From: Fimbriiglobus ruber
GTDB lineage: Bacteria > Planctomycetota > Planctomycetia > Gemmatales > Gemmataceae
Direction of reading: 5' to 3'
Length of the DNA: 64,000 bases
Assembly (NCBI RefSeq): GCF_002197845.1
Contig: NZ_NIDE01000002.1
Span: 806,001-870,000 of the forward strand
Positions 62,674-64,000 of this stretch are shown here, in pieces. The notes beneath the pieces were generated by a model. It worked only from the letters and a program-made list of their open reading frames with translations, made no database searches and was not told where the DNA came from. Every line of letters starts with the position of its first letter. Position 1 is the first letter of the stretch. The translations under genes were made by a program, and so were the position numbers.

Positions 62674-63123
62674 TCACGCCTTCCGCAACCGCTCTTCCAG
62701 CTCCTCGACCGCCCGCTCCTGCGCGGCCGTCTCGACCGACCCCGGCCGCAGCGTGCGGACCTTGCGGATGGCCGCGTCGGCGGTCAGTCCCTGGGCCACG
62801 AAGTACGCCGCCAGGACCGTCCCCGTGCGGCCCTTCCCGGCCGTGCAGTGGACGGACACGCCCATGCCGGAATCGACCGCCCGGGTGATCGTGTCCAGGC
62901 AGAGGTCGATCTGGCGGTCGGTCGGGGCGGTCATGTCCGGGACCGGGACGTGGACGGCCATCATGCCGGCTTCGTTGACCCAGTGCCGCGGCGGCGGGGA
63001 TTCGCTCAGCGACAGCAGGACTTCGATCCCGCTCTGCCGGAGCCACGTCAGGTCGGCGGCCGAGCCGGGCATGGCGTGGGCCGCGAGCCGCGGCCGGTCG
63101 ACCCAAGTAAATCCCGGCGGCAT
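62674..63123 (-). CDS. Dual-specificity/protein tyrosine phosphatase
   Basis: 149 residues. The CX5R signature VHCTAGKGRTG (about 92-102) holds the catalytic Cys and Arg; the general-acid Asp is likely in HVPVPDMTAPT near 65. The ending RTLRPGSVETAAQERAVEELE fits bacterial dual-specificity phosphatases. It removes phosphate from Tyr or Ser/Thr side chains in the cytosol; the partner kinases in this window are plausible but unproven. Lies 13 bases downstream of the release-factor-like gene on the same strand, probably co-transcribed. Confidence 0.85.
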   Translation of the reverse strand: MPPGFTWVDRPRLAAHAMPGSAADLTWLRQSGIEVLLSLSESPPPRHWVNEAGMMAVHVPVPDMTAPTDRQIDLCLDTITRAVDSGMGVSVHCTAGKGRTGTVLAAYFVAQGLTADAAIRKVRTLRPGSVETAAQERAVEELEERLRKA

Positions 63124-63136
63124 ACGCGAACCCCGG

Positions 63137-63700
63137 TCACGTCGATTTCAGCGGCTTCAAACCCCATTGTACGCGGAGATGATTCACTTCCTGCCAGAGT
63201 TTGGGGTCGGTGAGAAAAAACTCGACCAGGTTCGCGGTCGACACCCCGAGCCCCTCGGCGGCCGTGCTGACCTGCCCCCCGGCCGCCTGCAAGACGTCCA
63301 GGGCCACCCCCGCGGCCGGCCAGAACCGCGCGTCGCGGGCGGAGAGGTGGAAGCGGCCGCCCACGCCCCGCGCGGCTGCGATGTCGGGGTGGGCGCCGAC
63401 CGTCTCGGGCGACAGGGTATCGGGCGGGAGTGGGTCGCGGAGTTGGAGGAAGAGCGCCCGGCGGAGGCGGACGAGGGCCTTCGCCTTGTTCTCGTGCTGG
63501 GACCGGCTCTCCTCGGCGATCACGATCAGGCCGGTCGGTGCGTGCCGGAGGCGGACGGCCGAACTCGTTTTGTTCCGCTTCTGCCCGCCCGGGCCGCTCG
63601 CCCGGTAGGTGTCGACGTCGCACTGGGCGAGAAGTTGGTCCGGGGTCAGGGCCGCCCAGGTGTCGCGGGGCGGCCGCGGCGGACCGGGCGGGGGCGTCAT
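63137..63700 (-). CDS. Peptide chain release factor-like protein (RF-1 GGQ domain)
   Basis: 187 residues from ATG at 63700, preceded by GGAGG at about 9 bases. The GGQ peptidyl-hydrolase motif is present as [25 protein letters not shown], followed by [18 protein letters not shown]. There is no stop-codon-recognition domain, so it is a small ArfB/RF-H-like factor that probably releases peptides from stalled ribosomes. The C-terminal ~90 residues ([12 protein letters not shown] ... WGLKPLKST) are unusual for ArfB. A longer start at 63844 runs through the family C repeat and was rejected. Confidence 0.82.
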   Translation of the reverse strand: MTPPPGPPRPPRDTWAALTPDQLLAQCDVDTYRASGPGGQKRNKTSSAVRLRHAPTGLIVIAEESRSQHENKAKALVRLRRALFLQLRDPLPPDTLSPETVGAHPDIAAARGVGGRFHLSARDARFWPAAGVALDVLQAAGGQVSTAAEGLGVSTANLVEFFLTDPKLWQEVNHLRVQWGLKPLKST

Positions 63701-63764
63701 GTCACCGTTCCTCCGGCGGGCGGATACCGGCGTCATTGTACGCCTGTACCGCCGGGGTTCGCCC

Positions 63765-63844
63765 TTGCGCAAATTTGGAGTGCGGCGCTTGACCGCCGCT
63801 TTGGCTTTTAAAAAACCAAAGCGCCGCACCCCAAATTTGCGCAA
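63765..63844. repeat. Dispersed palindrome (family C), second copy
   Basis: 26-bp arms TTGCGCAAATTTGGAGTGCG... (63765-63790) and the reverse complement (63819-63844), one mismatch. Core GTGCGGCGCTTGACCGCCGC shared with 52146-52243. Sits just upstream of the release-factor-like gene. Confidence 0.85.
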
Positions 63845-63856
63845 CGCGCTCGAACA

Positions 63857-63903
63857 ATCACCCGGGTGATTGATTGAAAACGGGCGTCCAGCCGACGCCC
63901 GTT
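63857..63903. terminator. Palindrome plus hairpin near the window end
   Basis: CAATCACCCGGGTGATTG is a perfect 18-bp palindrome (63857-63874). It is followed by AACGGGCGTC-CAGCC-GACGCCCGTT (63879-63903), a 10-bp stem. May end a transcript entering from the right; no gene is visible up to the window end. Confidence 0.45.
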
Positions 63904-64000
63904 CCCGCCAAAGAGTCTCGAATTCGTGCCCGTTACGGCCGCGTCACGATCGTGAAACTCTTGTGAAGGCGACCGCCACTTGCCGTCATTCGGCGCAGAA

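Overview
This window looks like the chromosome of a Planctomycete, most likely a Gemmataceae-type bacterium (Gemmata/Fimbriiglobus-like). This is inferred from gene content, not a database search. The supporting features are very high GC, a DUF1559 pseudopilin-like gene, ECF sigma factor next to a large Ser/Thr kinase, kinases fused to RDD, LRR or response-regulator/HD domains, a ThuA-domain secreted protein, a secreted Gfo/Idh/MocA oxidoreductase, and several families of short dispersed palindromes.

Layout. 1-3.7 kb: the end of a phosphoglycerate-mutase-like gene and a kinase-RDD-pseudokinase-RDD membrane protein. 3.9-10.3 kb: IS66 copy 1, a membrane protein, an SDR, an IS630-type element and a secreted protein. 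10.3-16.9 kb: a secreted oxidoreductase fused by read-through to a damaged GIY-YIG gene, a ThuA protein, a NYN-domain protein and a PIN toxin/antitoxin pair. 17.2-20 kb: a Bat-like (TPR/BatD/TPR-SH3) operon. 20.2-42.4 kb: a type II secretion/pseudopilus cluster (gspE, F, G, H, I, J, K, a PilM/GspL-like and a GspM/PilO-like gene, a 2251-residue secretin, and a lipoprotein). It is interrupted between gspE and gspF by an orphan DnaB-N-domain gene and a small gene, and between gspF and gspG by an ATPase + Toprim-like two-gene module that resembles phage-defence pairs. 42.5-44.4 kb: IS66 copy 2, inverted relative to copy 1. 44.5-51.5 kb: a kinase-receiver-HD fusion, tRNA-Ser(CGA), a flavin reductase, a lower-GC island with a small gene plus a dCTP-deaminase-like gene, and DUF2071 and CBM9-like genes. 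51.5-64 kb: a Pro-rich secreted protein with an in-frame TGA, a TIGR04222-type membrane protein, a DUF1559 gene split by an IS, an ECF sigma factor, a kinase-LRR gene split by an IS5-type element that itself carries a MITE, a dual-specificity phosphatase and a release-factor-like gene.

The most informative theme is recent mobile-element activity. Seven insertions can be delimited to the base by terminal inverted repeats and target duplications. Removing two of them restores, in silico, the full reading frames of a DUF1559 protein and a kinase-LRR protein. Both IS66 copies keep their own matching 8-bp duplications, so they inserted independently and the 36.6 kb between them is not a composite transposon. 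The best candidate for an under-described system is the ATPase/Toprim pair embedded in the secretion operon. The giant modular secretin with Ser/Gly-rich pseudopilins and the dCTP-deaminase pair behind a 12-bp-phased repeat come next.
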